A stretch of DNA of 64,000 nt, taken from contig NZ_CP152474.1 in assembly GCF_039727615.1 (NCBI RefSeq), forward strand, positions 124,001-188,000. The letters are read 5' to 3'. How positions within the stretch are numbered: position 1 is the stretch's first letter; every line of letters begins with the position of its first letter. The stretch comes from Leclercia sp. S52. GTDB taxonomy: Bacteria; Pseudomonadota; Gammaproteobacteria; Enterobacterales; Enterobacteriaceae. The notes beneath the pieces are model-generated. The model searched no databases. It was not told the origin of the DNA and saw nothing but the letters and a program-made list of their open reading frames with translations. A program made the translations under genes and the position numbers. Positions 20,066 through 29,235 of this stretch are shown piece by piece.

Positions 20066-20148
20066 TCCCTCACCCTAACCCTCTCCCAGAGGGAGAGGGG
20101 ACTTTCTTTTTCTCCCTCTCCCGTTGGGAGAGGGCCGGGGTGAGGGGA
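20066..20148. repeat. Long palindromic repeat (CCCTCACCCTAACCCTCTCCC family), full copy
   Basis: Two nested hairpins (CCCTCTCCC-agag-GGGAGAGGGG and CCCTCTCCCgttGGGAGAGGG) flanked by outer arms CCCTCACCC and GGGGTGAGGGG, giving an 83-bp imperfect palindrome. Partial copies occur at 26232, 31127 and 45283. It separates trmL and lldD and could act as a transcription stop. Confidence 0.8.
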
Positions 20149-20163
20149 TCAGACTGCACCAAT

Positions 20164-21352
20164 CTACGCCGCGTCCCCCCTGCGCCAGCGGTGCCAGCCC
20201 GGCAGGGATCTTACTCAGCTCCTGCACCAGCATCTCTTTGCTGATCTCAGGGATGGATTTCGCCCCGGTGAGGGTCATCGCCACCTTCATCTCTTTTTCG
20301 ATCAGATTGAGCAGGTTCGCCACGCCCGCCTGGCCGTGGGTCGCCAGGGCGTAGAGATACGCCCGGCCCAGCAGAACGGTATCAGCACCCAGGGCAATCA
20401 TACGCACCACGTCCAGACCGTTGCGGATCCCGGAGTCTGCCAGAATCGCAATATCGCCTTTAACCGCATCGGCAATGGCGGGCAGGGCGCGGGCAGAGGA
20501 GAGTACCCCGTCCAGCTGGCGACCGCCGTGGTTCGACACCACAATGCCATCGGCACCAAAACGCACCGCATCGCGGGCATCTTCCGCATCGAGGATCCCC
20601 TTGATCACCATCGGGCCATCCCAGAACTCACGGATCCACTCCAGGTCTTTCCACGAGATCGACGGATCGAAGTTATTCGCCAGCCAGCCAATGTAGTCTT
20701 CCAGCCCCGTCGGTTTACCCAGATAGGCAGAGATATTCCCCAGATCGTGCGGGCGACCGTTGAGCCCCACATCCCACGCCCACTGGGGATGGGTCACCGC
20801 CTGCCAGTAGCGGCGCATCGCCGCATTGGCACCGCTCATCCCGGAGTGCGCATCGCGATAGCGTGCGCCGGGGGTCGGCATATCCACTGTAAAGACCAGG
20901 GTGGAGCAGCCCGCCGCTTTGGCGCGCTCCAGGGCATTACGCATAAAGCCGCGATCGCGCAGGACGTATAGCTGGAACCACATCGGACGCTTGATGGTCG
21001 GGGCGACCTCTTCAATCGGGCAGACCGAGACGGTGGAAAGCGTAAAGGGAATGCCTTTGGCATCGGCGGCCGCTGCGGCCTGCACTTCACCCCGGCGGGC
21101 ATACATGCCGCACAGGCCGACAGGGGCGAGGGCCACCGGCATGGAGAGCGTTTCGTTGAACAGCTTCGTCTCAAGGCTCAGGTCGGACATATTCTTCAGC
21201 ACGCGCTGGCGCAGGGCCACCTGGGAGAGATCTTCCACGTTGCGGCGCAGGGTGTACTCGGAGTAAGCCCCGCCGTCGATATAGTGGAACAGGAACGGGG
21301 GCAGGATGCGCTGCGCGGCGGCGCGGTAGTCACTGGCGGCTGAAATGATCAT
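20164..21352 (-). CDS. lldD: L-lactate dehydrogenase (quinone) LldD, 3' end frameshifted as sequenced
   Basis: FMN-dependent membrane-associated enzyme oxidising L-lactate to pyruvate with electrons to quinone. FMN and substrate blocks are clear: [66 protein letters not shown] (catalytic His near 275) and [15 protein letters not shown]. As sequenced, six C at 20175-20180 shift the last codons so that the frame runs on through the adjacent palindromic repeat to 20075. With five, the protein ends LAPLAQGDAA* at 20164 and is 395 residues, matching the E. coli family end. The repeat-encoded tail is therefore an artefact. The start overlaps the lldR stop (ATGA). Confidence 0.93.
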
Positions 21353-22122
21353 GCTTTGTTCTCCCTGGAAATGTCGTTGTCGCCAGGCAGACGGGTAATG
21401 CGCGCCTGTCGGGCCTGATCTTCATCGAATCGTTTAATGGTGGTATGCACGAAGCCCAGATGCGCCATCATCGCCTGGCGAGCGGCTTCGGCATCCCCGG
21501 CCAGAATGGCATCCAGAACGGCCTGGTGCTGCTCGGTCAGCTGCGCAAACACCGGGGGGACCTGATACATCCGCTGGCGGCTCTGCTTGACCGAAGTTTG
21601 CAGCAGATCGAAGAACCCGCGCATGGTCTGGAGCAGCACCACGTTGTGCGAGGCTTCAGCAATCGCCAGATGAAAACGCACGTCGGCCTGCGAGGCGATA
21701 TCCGGATCGCTGCTGTGGGTCGCCTCAAAACAGGCCTTCAGCTTCTCTTTATCGGCCGGTGTGGCGCGCATGGCGGCATGCCAGGCGGTGCTGGCTTCGA
21801 TGGCGTGACGCGCCTCGAGAATATCGAAGCTGTAGTCCGGGTCGTTGGCCATCAGGGTTTTCAGCGGCTGGACAATCGCCTGTTCTGACCACTCCTCATG
21901 CTGCCAGCGCACAAAGGTCCCGCCGCCGCGACGGCTCAGCAGTACCCCTTCGCTGACCAGGGTCGCTAAGGCTTCGCGCAGCGAGTTACGCGAAACGCCA
22001 AGCTGGGCGGCAAGCTGGCGCTCGGCGGGCAGCTTCATGCCCGCCTCCAGCTGCTGTTCTTCAATCAGCGCCCGTACGCGAGAGGCAATCTCGTCGGACA
22101 GGCGTCTGGGCATCACTATCAT
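21349..22122 (-). CDS. lldR: GntR/FadR-family lactate regulator LldR
   Basis: A 257-residue regulator of the FadR subgroup: an N-terminal winged helix ([20 protein letters not shown], then GGGTFVRW) and a C-terminal helical FCD effector domain ([25 protein letters not shown], the Asp/His metal and ligand site). In E. coli it represses, and with L-lactate activates, lldPRD from two operators. Both operators appear to be conserved upstream of lldP (23849-23865 and 23975-23991). It overlaps lldP and lldD by 4 bases at each end. A six-base homopolymer at 21544-21549 is correct here (YQVPPVFAQ). Confidence 0.96.
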   Translation of the reverse strand: MIVMPRRLSDEIASRVRALIEEQQLEAGMKLPAERQLAAQLGVSRNSLREALATLVSEGVLLSRRGGGTFVRWQHEEWSEQAIVQPLKTLMANDPDYSFDILEARHAIEASTAWHAAMRATPADKEKLKACFEATHSSDPDIASQADVRFHLAIAEASHNVVLLQTMRGFFDLLQTSVKQSRQRMYQVPPVFAQLTEQHQAVLDAILAGDAEAARQAMMAHLGFVHTTIKRFDEDQARQARITRLPGDNDISRENKA

Positions 22123-23774
22123 GGGATCATCCAGGTTAAGACGTAGGCCTGCAGGGTGGTGATCACCCCCACCATGCAGGTGAATATCAGGCTGTGCTTC
22201 ACGGTAAAGCGGAACAGATCCGACTCTTTGCCCACCAGACCAACTGCCGCACAGGCGATGGCGATGGACTGCGGCGAGATCATCTTCCCGGTTACGCCAC
22301 CGGTGGTGTTCGCCGCGACCAGCAGCACGTCCGAGACGCCAATCTGCTGGGCGGCCGTGGCCTGCAGGGCAGCAAACAGGGCGTTCGACGAGGTATCTGA
22401 CCCGGTCAGGAAGACTCCCAGCCAGCCGAGGAACGGCGAGAAGAAGGTAAACGCGTGGCCGGTATGGGCCAGAGCCAGGGCCAGCGTTGACGACAGGCCG
22501 GAGTAGTTCGAGATAAACGCGAAGGCCAGTACCATACCGATGGAGTAGATCGGCAGCATCAGCTCTTTAATCGTAGCTGCAAACGTCTGTACCGTCGCTG
22601 CAGGCTTCATGCGCAGCCATACCACGGAAAGGATAGCGGCAAACAGAATGGCGGTGCCGGTTGCGGAGAACCAGTCGAACTTGAACACTGCCGCATACGG
22701 CGTGGCGTCATGAACAACCGGCGGCATGCGGGCGACCATCTTGTCGAGGAACGGCACGGAGATATTGACCACCATGTCGTACAGCGCACCGTTCGGCGCA
22801 AACAGGGCTTTGAACGGCGGCACGCTCCACAGGGTTACCGTAGCGGTGAGGAACAGGAACGGCGACCAGGCGCGCACAATCTGTCCCGGGGTGTAGCGGG
22901 TGCGGGCCAGGGTCATATCAACCTGGGAGGCACCCATATCGGCAAAGCGGAAGATCCGCACCGGCTGCCAGCGTCTGAGGAACAGCGTGAGACAGACCAG
23001 CGAGACCAGGGATGAGATAATGTCAGGCAGTTCCGGGCCGAGGAAGTTGGAGCTCAGGTACTGGGCGATAGCGAACGAACCTCCCGCCACCATCACCGCA
23101 GGCCAGGTCTCCTTCACGCCGCGCCAGCCGTCCATAATCGCCATGATCCAGAACAGCACGATAATGGTCAGGAATGGCAGCTGACGGCCAACCATCTGGC
23201 CGATCTCAAAGCTGTCCAGACCGGTGACCTGCCCGGCAACCAGAATCGGAATGCCCATCGCGCCAAACGCCACCGGCGCGGTGTTAACGATCAGACACAG
23301 ACCGGCGGCATACAGCGGGTTAAAGCCCAGCCCGACCAGCAGCGCGGCGGTGATCGCCACCGGTGCGCCGAATCCGGCCGCCCCTTCCAGGAATGCCCCG
23401 AAGGAGAAACCAACGATCAGCATCTGCAGGCGCTGGTCCGGGGTAATGGAGAGGATCGACGAGCGAATAATGTCGAACTGCCCGGTTTTCACCGAGATTT
23501 TATAGACGAAGACTGCGGCAATGATGATCCACGCAATCGGCCACAGGCCATAGAAGAAGCCATAAACGACCGAGGCCAGGGCGCGATCCACCGGCATTTT
23601 GTAGAAGAACAGCGCCACCATCAGGGCGATGGCAACGGTGTACGTCGCGGCAAGGTATCCCTTCAGCTTGAGCTTAATCAGCGCAAAGAAGAAGAACAGG
23701 ATAGGCAGCGAGGCAATCAGGCTTGATAGCCAGATATTGCCTGCCGGATCGTAGTTTTGTTGCCAGAGGCTCAT
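22119..23774 (-). CDS. lldP: L-lactate permease
   Basis: A 551-residue inner-membrane transporter of the lactate permease (LctP) family, with about twelve to fourteen hydrophobic segments, importing L-lactate, D-lactate and glycolate with protons. Family landmarks include [33 protein letters not shown] and [19 protein letters not shown]. First gene of lldPRD; its ribosome site is GGAGACC just before the ATG at 23774. Confidence 0.97.
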   Translation of the reverse strand: MSLWQQNYDPAGNIWLSSLIASLPILFFFFALIKLKLKGYLAATYTVAIALMVALFFYKMPVDRALASVVYGFFYGLWPIAWIIIAAVFVYKISVKTGQFDIIRSSILSITPDQRLQMLIVGFSFGAFLEGAAGFGAPVAITAALLVGLGFNPLYAAGLCLIVNTAPVAFGAMGIPILVAGQVTGLDSFEIGQMVGRQLPFLTIIVLFWIMAIMDGWRGVKETWPAVMVAGGSFAIAQYLSSNFLGPELPDIISSLVSLVCLTLFLRRWQPVRIFRFADMGASQVDMTLARTRYTPGQIVRAWSPFLFLTATVTLWSVPPFKALFAPNGALYDMVVNISVPFLDKMVARMPPVVHDATPYAAVFKFDWFSATGTAILFAAILSVVWLRMKPAATVQTFAATIKELMLPIYSIGMVLAFAFISNYSGLSSTLALALAHTGHAFTFFSPFLGWLGVFLTGSDTSSNALFAALQATAAQQIGVSDVLLVAANTTGGVTGKMISPQSIAIACAAVGLVGKESDLFRFTVKHSLIFTCMVGVITTLQAYVLTWMIP

Positions 23775-23848
23775 TGCAGGTCTCCCGAGGACCGCACCTT
23801 CTGCGGCGCGGTGAGTCTGTGCTCATCTCGGCGTCACATTCAGTGTAA

Positions 23849-23865
23849 AAGTGGTCCTGCCAATA
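23849..23865. promoter_or_regulatory. Candidate LldR operator O2
   Basis: The 17-mer AAGTGGTCCTGCCAATA shares the inverted-repeat pattern AAnTGG...CCAAT with the site at 23975. It lies 75 bp upstream of lldP, probably just downstream of the start of transcription, as O2 does in E. coli. Confidence 0.6.
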
Positions 23866-23877
23866 GTGTGATGTAGG

Positions 23878-23911
23878 GTTAATGACAACAAATGGTTAAC
23901 CAAATGTTATT
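23878..23911. promoter_or_regulatory. Candidate ArcA-type GTTAA repeats upstream of lldP
   Basis: GTTAA at 23878 and 23895 and GTTAT at 23906; the last two are 11 bp apart, the spacing of ArcA direct repeats. E. coli lldPRD is repressed by ArcA without oxygen. The match is short, so this is only a suggestion. Confidence 0.3.
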
Positions 23912-23974
23912 GGTCGGCAATGTGTTTGTGAGCGAAGTTTATGGAAATGTGAACCAGAGGAGGGTTGGTTGCGG

Positions 23975-23991
23975 AATTGGTTGGGCCAATT
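23975..23991. promoter_or_regulatory. Candidate LldR operator O1
   Basis: Inverted repeat AATTGG-TTGGG-CCAATT, perfect in both arms, 126 bp upstream of the similar site at 23849. In E. coli the two LldR sites are about 127 bp apart and flank the promoter. The remainder of this 272-bp intergenic region holds the lldP promoter and a REP element. Confidence 0.65.
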
Positions 23992-24009
23992 TTGAAGCGG
24001 AGGAGTGCG

Positions 24010-24042
24010 GTAGGCCGGGTAAGCGTCGCGCCACCCGGCAAT
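24010..24042. repeat. REP-like repeat between yibL and lldP promoter
   Basis: GTAGGCCGGGTAAGCG and CGCCACCCGGCAAT arms form a hairpin; same family as 19517 and 55221. It directly follows the yibL stop side. Confidence 0.75.
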
Positions 24043-24046
24043 AACA

Positions 24047-24409
24047 TCAGAACTCAGTCTTGCTGAAACCCGTCATCTCTTTCAGACCCATTTCACGGCC
24101 CAGCTCGGTCATCGGGTGGACAACCACCAGGCCGCGCACGCTTTTCTTCAGCTTGCCCATGTCGGCCTGTTCTTTTTTAGTGATCGCACGGCGGAAAGGC
24201 AGTTTTGACAGCTTCTGCGCTTCTTTGCTCAGCTTCTGATCTTTCACGCCACGCAGGCGCTCGATTTCGGTTTCCAGCGTCGCTTTCTCTTTTTCCAGCT
24301 CGGCGTATTTCTCGGCGGCATCAACCAGCGAGAGGCTGGCCTGCTGGTGGCGGATCAGATCCAGGCGGTCGCTCAGGCGTTTAATTTCGTTCTTTTCGAC
24401 TTCTTTCAT
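24047..24409 (-). CDS. yibL: YibL, ribosome-associated small protein
   Basis: A 120-residue protein matching E. coli YibL in length and almost all of its sequence. The N-terminal half (about residues 1-65) is a charged coiled coil ([39 protein letters not shown]). The C-terminal half is basic and conserved ([37 protein letters not shown]). The family has been reported with ribosomal fractions, but its function is unknown. The ATG at 24409 is used because it gives the family start; a GTG lies one codon upstream. It sits downstream of mtlR on the same strand. Confidence 0.93.
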   Translation of the reverse strand: MKEVEKNEIKRLSDRLDLIRHQQASLSLVDAAEKYAELEKEKATLETEIERLRGVKDQKLSKEAQKLSKLPFRRAITKKEQADMGKLKKSVRGLVVVHPMTELGREMGLKEMTGFSKTEF

Positions 24410-24468
24410 CACAAATAGCTCTAAAAACAGGGGAGATTACAGGGAAGGATACACCAATGTGCGCAGGC

Positions 24469-25059
24469 TTACTTCTGAAACGCTTTTTTTAAGCTGATTC
24501 GGGAAATCAGCTCAGTCAGGGAGAGGACCATGGTAGAGCGGACAATCTGCTGGTAACGCTGCTTCTGCATCGCGTACAGCTCCGGGTCGCTGGTATCAAA
24601 ATGCGGCGTCGGGGGCAGGGCGGTGACGCAGTGCAGCTCGCCCAGCGGGCCGAGGATCTCGTCGTCGGTGAACGCATACTCGTTGCCGTCGTGATTCAGC
24701 TCTTCACGCAGCGCCATCAGCAGCTCGGCATCTTCATACTCATGACGGCTGATAACGCCCAGGCCATAGATCAGTTTCAGACGCACGGATAAATCGCCCA
24801 AGGGGCCGTCGCCGTCGAGTAACGGTTCAACTGCGTATTTCACCGCGTAGTCGTCTTTGCGAAACACCTGAAGCACCAGGATATTCACCGCCTCGGTTAA
24901 TAACTCGACGGCGGATATCAGGAAACTTCGAACGGTTTTGCCAGCATTCAGACGCTCCAGCACACGGTTTTCAAAGGCCTGGGTTTGTTCCATTATTGCC
25001 TGCATATCTGACAATCTATCTTCCGGGCGCAGGATGACCTGCGCCAGTTCCTGCATCAT
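24469..25059 (-). CDS. mtlR: Mannitol operon repressor MtlR
   Basis: A 196-residue protein of the MtlR/FumE family, a repressor of mtlADR that lacks an obvious DNA-binding helix-turn-helix. The helical body matches E. coli MtlR throughout ([59 protein letters not shown]). Two ATGs in tandem overlap the mtlD stop (ATGATG); 25059 is given, and 25056 would yield the E. coli length of 195. A seven-base homopolymer near its end keeps the frame. Confidence 0.95.
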   Translation of the reverse strand: MMQELAQVILRPEDRLSDMQAIMEQTQAFENRVLERLNAGKTVRSFLISAVELLTEAVNILVLQVFRKDDYAVKYAVEPLLDGDGPLGDLSVRLKLIYGLGVISRHEYEDAELLMALREELNHDGNEYAFTDDEILGPLGELHCVTALPPTPHFDTSDPELYAMQKQRYQQIVRSTMVLSLTELISRISLKKAFQK

Positions 25060-26204
25060 TTGGTTGCGTTATAGTCGTTAACCGCCTCCAGAACCACGTC
25101 GCTATTGGCATCCAGACCGGATACCTGCGCCAGCGCGGCCTGTGGACCCTGCTCGTCAATCAGCTGCGCCAGCTCCTGCGCCTGCGGATCTTCTTCGCTG
25201 CGGTAGTGCATCGCGGCGGCAATGCCTTTGACCAGACTGGTGTGCGGCAGACCGTATTCCAGCGTGCCGAGCAGCGGCTTGATCAGACGATCGCCCGCAC
25301 TCAGCTTACGCAGCGGCTGACGGCCCACGCGCTCAACGTCATCTTTCAGATACGGGTTTTCAAAACGACCGAGGATTTTCTGAATATATGCCGCATGCTT
25401 ATCGGCATCAAAACCGTAGCGTTTAATCAGTACCGCGCCGCTCTCGTCCATTGCACCTTTTACCACGGCGCGAACGTTCTCATCGAGAATGGCGTCACGA
25501 ATGGTCTGATGACCGGCTAATTTACCGAGGTAGGCGGTTATAGCATGCCCGGTGTTCAGCGTGAAGAGCTTACGCTCGACAAATGCCATCAGGTTATCCG
25601 TTAATTCCATCCCGGCGATCTCCGGCAGTGCGCCTTTGAACTGGGTTTTGTCGACGATCCACTCGCTGAAGGTTTCCACGGTCACTTCCAGCGGATCGTG
25701 GGTGGCGGAGGCAGATGGCGGAACGATGCGGTCCACGGCGGAGTCGACAAAGCCCACGTGTTCTTCAACCCAGGCTTTATCTTCATCAGCCACGGCGGCC
25801 ATCACATGGCCCTTCAGCTGGGTGGTGCCGCGCACCATGTTCTCACAGGCGATGATGTTCAGTGGGGTGTCGTTACCCTGGGCCCTACGTTTTACCAGCC
25901 CTTTGGCGATGGCCGGGGCGATACGCTCCAGCACCACCGGACCCACCGCAGTGGTCACCAGGTCAACGCTGGCTATCAGGTCGATAACCTCGTCGCCAAT
26001 GCTGCTGACCGCGTTCACGCCGGTCACGGTTTCGACCTGCTCGTTTTCCCCCACCACATGCACCTGATAGCTATGACGGGCATTCAGGGCATCCAGTACC
26101 GTCTGATTCACATCCGCGAACGTCAGCGTAATGCCGGCGTCTGCCAGCAGTTTGCCGATAAAACCACGACCGATATTACCTGCGCCGAAATGTAATGCTT
26201 TCAT
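25056..26204 (-). CDS. mtlD: Mannitol-1-phosphate 5-dehydrogenase
   Basis: A 382-residue NAD-dependent polyol dehydrogenase, the same length as in E. coli, oxidising mannitol 1-phosphate to fructose 6-phosphate. The N-terminal Rossmann motif reads [20 protein letters not shown]. The catalytic region includes the conserved K-x4-N-x2-H pattern in [17 protein letters not shown]. It lies between mtlA and mtlR. A palindromic repeat in the mtlA-mtlD gap may reduce transcription into it or stabilise the upstream mRNA. Confidence 0.97.
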   Translation of the reverse strand: MKALHFGAGNIGRGFIGKLLADAGITLTFADVNQTVLDALNARHSYQVHVVGENEQVETVTGVNAVSSIGDEVIDLIASVDLVTTAVGPVVLERIAPAIAKGLVKRRAQGNDTPLNIIACENMVRGTTQLKGHVMAAVADEDKAWVEEHVGFVDSAVDRIVPPSASATHDPLEVTVETFSEWIVDKTQFKGALPEIAGMELTDNLMAFVERKLFTLNTGHAITAYLGKLAGHQTIRDAILDENVRAVVKGAMDESGAVLIKRYGFDADKHAAYIQKILGRFENPYLKDDVERVGRQPLRKLSAGDRLIKPLLGTLEYGLPHTSLVKGIAAAMHYRSEEDPQAQELAQLIDEQGPQAALAQVSGLDANSDVVLEAVNDYNATK

Positions 26205-26231
26205 CGTATTACCTTCATCAATGTTGTGACC

Positions 26232-26290
26232 CGAGAGGGCTGGGGTGAGGCTTTTCCCTCACCCTAACCCTCTCCCAAAGGGAGAGGGAA
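26232..26290. repeat. Palindromic repeat, copy 2, between mtlA and mtlD
   Basis: Contains GAGAGGGCTGGGGTGAGG and CCCTCACCCTAACCCTCTCCC arms plus the inner hairpin CCCTCTCCCaaaGGGAGAGGG; same family as the 20066-20148 element but lacking one inner hairpin. Confidence 0.75.
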
Positions 26291-26300
26291 TAGTTGGAAC

Positions 26301-28214
26301 TTACTTGTTAAGAAGTGCCAGCACTTCTTCAACGCTGGTGGTGTTTGCCAGACGTTCGATAACGGTCTCATCGTCCAGAGCATTGGTCAGGCTGGTAATC
26401 ACCTGGATGTGCTCATTGTTACGGGCCGCGATACCAATCACCAGACGGGCAATATCGTCCTCTTCTTCACCGAAGCGCACGCCTGCCGGGTACTGGCAGA
26501 ACACCACGCCGGTTTTCAGAACGCGATCTTTCGCTTCAACCGTACCGTGCGGCACCGCAATGGATTCGCCCAGGTAGGTCGGGGTCAGTTTTTCACGTTC
26601 CAGCATTGCATCAACATATTCTGGCTGCACGTAGCCGCCTTTCACCAGCTGCTCACCGGCAAAGCGGATCGCCTCTTCTTTGTGGCTCGCGGTACGGCCA
26701 AGGAAGATGTTCTCTGCACCCAGACGGAACAGGTGGCTGTTGCTCTCGTCGAAGCTGTCCTGCAGGCTGGTACGCACTTTCACTTCGTTGTCTTCGTGAC
26801 GCTGTGCCGCCACCAGACGTTCGGTCAGGTTAGTGTACAGGCCGCTGTCGAGGAAGTTGGTCAGCGAAATGTGCTGCGCCTGCGGAACCTGGCGCATCGC
26901 ACGCTCGGTCAGGTCGCGGTGGGTGATGACCAGGTCAACATCCGGCGGCAGGCTGTTAATGGCGCTGTTAGTTACGGAAATCTGTGACAGACCGGCATCA
27001 GCGACTTTCTTACGCAGGACGCCCGCACCCATGGCGCTGGAACCCATACCGGCGTCGCAGGCAACGATGATTTTACGTACGTGGCTCAGGTCGTTAGAGA
27101 CATCACCCGCGGTCAGCGGCGTTGCAGCAACACCTTTAGACTGGGATTTCATGTCCTGCATACGACGGGTAGCCGCTTCGATATCGTCTTCTTCTTTCAC
27201 TTTGCTGGTTTTCAGCAGGATGGCAGATACCACGAAGGAGACGGCCATGGCAGCGAAGATAGCGGCCAGGTTCGCGAAGTAGGCACCTTTCGGGGTCATC
27301 GCCAGTACCGCCAGGATAGAACCCGGAGAGGCCGGAGAAACCAGACCGCCGTTCAGCACGCTCAGGGTGAAGACGCCGGTCATACCGCCGAGGATAACGG
27401 CGAGGATCAGACGTGGGTTCATCAGCACGTACGGGAAGTAAATTTCGTGGATACCACCCAGGAAGTGGATGATCGCCGCACCGCCAGCAGACTGTTTCGC
27501 GCTACCGCGTCCGAAGAAGATGTACGCCAGCAGGACGCCCATACCCGGACCCGGGTTAGCTTCAATCAGGAAGAAGATCGATTTGCCGAGGTCGTGAGAC
27601 TGCTGAATACCCAGCGGTGAGAAGATACCGTGGTTGATGGCGTTGTTGAGGAACAGGATTTTCGCCGGTTCAACAAAGATGGACGCCAGCGGCAGCATGT
27701 CGTGGGCAACCATGAAGTTAACGCCCGCCGCCAGAATTTTGGAGAGCACTTCAACTGCCGGGCCAATGCCGAGGAACGCCAGAATGGCCAGGATCATCCC
27801 GATGATGCCGGCAGAGAAGTTGTTCACCAGCATTTCGAAGCCGGATTTGATTTTGCCATCAACCCAGACGTCGAACTTCTTAATGGCCCAGCCGCCCAGT
27901 GGGCCGGCAATCATTGCGCCGAGGAACATCGGCATATCCGCACCGACGATCACGCCCATGGTGGTGATCGCACCGACCACGCCACCGCGGTCACCGCCAA
28001 CCAGACGACCACCGGTAAAACCGATGAGCAGCGGCAGCAGATAGGTGATCATTGGGCCAACAAGTTTCGCCAGCGTTTCGTTAGGCAACCACCCTGTCGG
28101 AATAAATAACGCGGTGATAATACCCCACGCGATAAACGCGCCGATATTTGGCATCACCATGTTGCTAAGGAATCGACCAAAGCTTTGTACTTTGATCTTG
28201 AAATCGGATGACAT
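26301..28214 (-). CDS. mtlA: PTS mannitol transporter subunit IICBA
   Basis: A 637-residue inner-membrane phosphotransferase component, the E. coli length. Domain order: IIC, about residues 1-340, polytopic, with GGIHEIYFPYVLMNPRLILA; IIB, about 375-475, phosphorylated Cys in KIIVACDAGMGSSAMGAG (near 384); IIA, about 490-637, phosphorylated His in GESIAVPHGTVEAKDRV (near 554). It imports mannitol as mannitol 1-phosphate for MtlD. The long 5' region carries an array of CRP sites, pointing to strong catabolite control. Confidence 0.98.
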   Translation of the reverse strand: MSSDFKIKVQSFGRFLSNMVMPNIGAFIAWGIITALFIPTGWLPNETLAKLVGPMITYLLPLLIGFTGGRLVGGDRGGVVGAITTMGVIVGADMPMFLGAMIAGPLGGWAIKKFDVWVDGKIKSGFEMLVNNFSAGIIGMILAILAFLGIGPAVEVLSKILAAGVNFMVAHDMLPLASIFVEPAKILFLNNAINHGIFSPLGIQQSHDLGKSIFFLIEANPGPGMGVLLAYIFFGRGSAKQSAGGAAIIHFLGGIHEIYFPYVLMNPRLILAVILGGMTGVFTLSVLNGGLVSPASPGSILAVLAMTPKGAYFANLAAIFAAMAVSFVVSAILLKTSKVKEEDDIEAATRRMQDMKSQSKGVAATPLTAGDVSNDLSHVRKIIVACDAGMGSSAMGAGVLRKKVADAGLSQISVTNSAINSLPPDVDLVITHRDLTERAMRQVPQAQHISLTNFLDSGLYTNLTERLVAAQRHEDNEVKVRTSLQDSFDESNSHLFRLGAENIFLGRTASHKEEAIRFAGEQLVKGGYVQPEYVDAMLEREKLTPTYLGESIAVPHGTVEAKDRVLKTGVVFCQYPAGVRFGEEEDDIARLVIGIAARNNEHIQVITSLTNALDDETVIERLANTTSVEEVLALLNK

Positions 28215-28351
28215 AAAACACCCCTTCTTCTGTTTACGCAGGCCTTAAGCCCGAGGTTTGTTGTTAATGCGGTGGCAGAGGTTGCCCAGCCCTGTTCTGA
28301 TGCGTGAAATCTGGCACTTAATTGTTTAACTGTCCAGACGGGTAAAAATAG

Positions 28352-28367
28352 TGTGATCCGAGTCACG
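28352..28367. promoter_or_regulatory. CRP site 1 upstream of mtlA
   Basis: TGTGA-TCCGAG-TCACG, one mismatch to the TGTGAn6TCACA consensus. It is the site nearest to mtlA, about 140 bp before its ATG. Confidence 0.65.
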
Positions 28368-28395
28368 TAAATGTAGGGGGTGTGGTCAGAATTGA

Positions 28396-28411
28396 AGTGA
28401 TGTATGTCACA
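28396..28411. promoter_or_regulatory. CRP site 2 upstream of mtlA
   Basis: AGTGA-TGTATG-TCACA, one mismatch, 44 bp (about four helical turns) from site 1. Confidence 0.6.
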
Positions 28412-28468
28412 AATTTGAAGTGTAAAAAAAATACAATGTGCGTTTAAACGGCTGTTTGGCCCATAAAG

Positions 28469-28484
28469 TGTGAATTTAATCACA
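28469..28484. promoter_or_regulatory. CRP site 3 upstream of mtlA
   Basis: TGTGA-ATTTAA-TCACA, a perfect consensus match, 73 bp from site 2. Confidence 0.8.
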
Positions 28485-28512
28485 TTTTGTTGCTGCGGGT
28501 TTGTTTCGGGAG

Positions 28513-28528
28513 TGTGATCTAATCCACA
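28513..28528. promoter_or_regulatory. CRP site 4 upstream of mtlA
   Basis: TGTGA-TCTAAT-CCACA, one mismatch, 44 bp from site 3. Confidence 0.65.
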
Positions 28529-28555
28529 AAAAATTTTTATGCGGAATTCTCTGGA

Positions 28556-28571
28556 TGTGATCGACGGCAAC
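28556..28571. promoter_or_regulatory. Weak CRP site 5 upstream of mtlA
   Basis: TGTGA-TCGACG-GCAAC: a good left half with a poor right half, 43 bp from site 4. E. coli mtlA is also known for five CRP sites. Confidence 0.35.
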
Positions 28572-28783
28572 ATCTGTTTTACGGATCAACGCCAGGATGT
28601 AAGTAAGCAACATTAATCGTTAAAAAAAAGACTCCTGGAATATGGTATGGCGAAAAGTGCTAAGCTGGATTAAGCTCATACTGTAAACTTAAGTCTATTA
28701 TTATTCAGGATATATTTTGTCACGCTTCTAAACTTGCATGGAGATATAAGAAAAAACCATACTCCCCGGCTCTTATGAAATAA

Positions 28784-28805
28784 TAAGTACACGCCCGTGT
28801 ACTTA
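28784..28805. promoter_or_regulatory. Perfect 22-bp palindrome upstream of yibI, operator-like
   Basis: TAAGTACACG-CC-CGTGTACTTA, two 10-base arms without mismatch, 71 bp before the yibI ATG. It lies in the 662-bp gap between mtlA and yibI; the rest of that gap is AT-rich and holds the CRP array and no gene that I can see. Its shape fits a dimeric regulator, but no candidate regulator is encoded next to it. Confidence 0.55.
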
Positions 28806-28876
28806 GCAGTAAATTAATGTGGTTGCTTACCATTTAATTATTTTAATGAGTTTAAGATTTCTTTAATGAGGCAAAT

Positions 28877-29233
28877 ATGTTTCTCAACTATTTTGCGCTG
28901 GGTGTGTTGATCTTTGTCTTCGTGGTTCTTTTTTACGGAATCATCGCGATTCATGACATTCCTTATAACATGGCCAAAAAGCGCAACCATCCTCATGCCG
29001 ATGCGATCCATACGGCGGGGTGGATAAGCCTGTTTACGCTGCATGCCATTTGGCCGTTTCTGTGGATCTGGGCCACGCTCTACCAGCCGGAGCGCGGCTG
29101 GGGGATGCAGAACCATATTCAGCCGCCAGATCGTAACCCCGACGTTGATGCGCTGGCAAAGCGCGTCGCCGAGCTGGAACAAAAACTGGCCGCGGTGCCC
29201 CCCGTGGCTGATAAGAACACGTCGGAGCAATAA
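28877..29233 (+). CDS. yibI: DUF3302 inner-membrane protein YibI
   Basis: A 118-residue protein with two membrane segments (about residues 5-25 and 48-68), a conserved cytoplasmic loop ([20 protein letters not shown]) and a C-terminal coiled stretch ([18 protein letters not shown]). The function is unknown. It is paired with yibH, which starts 2 bases after its stop, so it is probably a partner of that membrane-fusion protein. GAGG lies 9 bases before the ATG. Confidence 0.9.
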   Translation: MFLNYFALGVLIFVFVVLFYGIIAIHDIPYNMAKKRNHPHADAIHTAGWISLFTLHAIWPFLWIWATLYQPERGWGMQNHIQPPDRNPDVDALAKRVAELEQKLAAVPPVADKNTSEQ

Positions 29234-29235
29234 TC

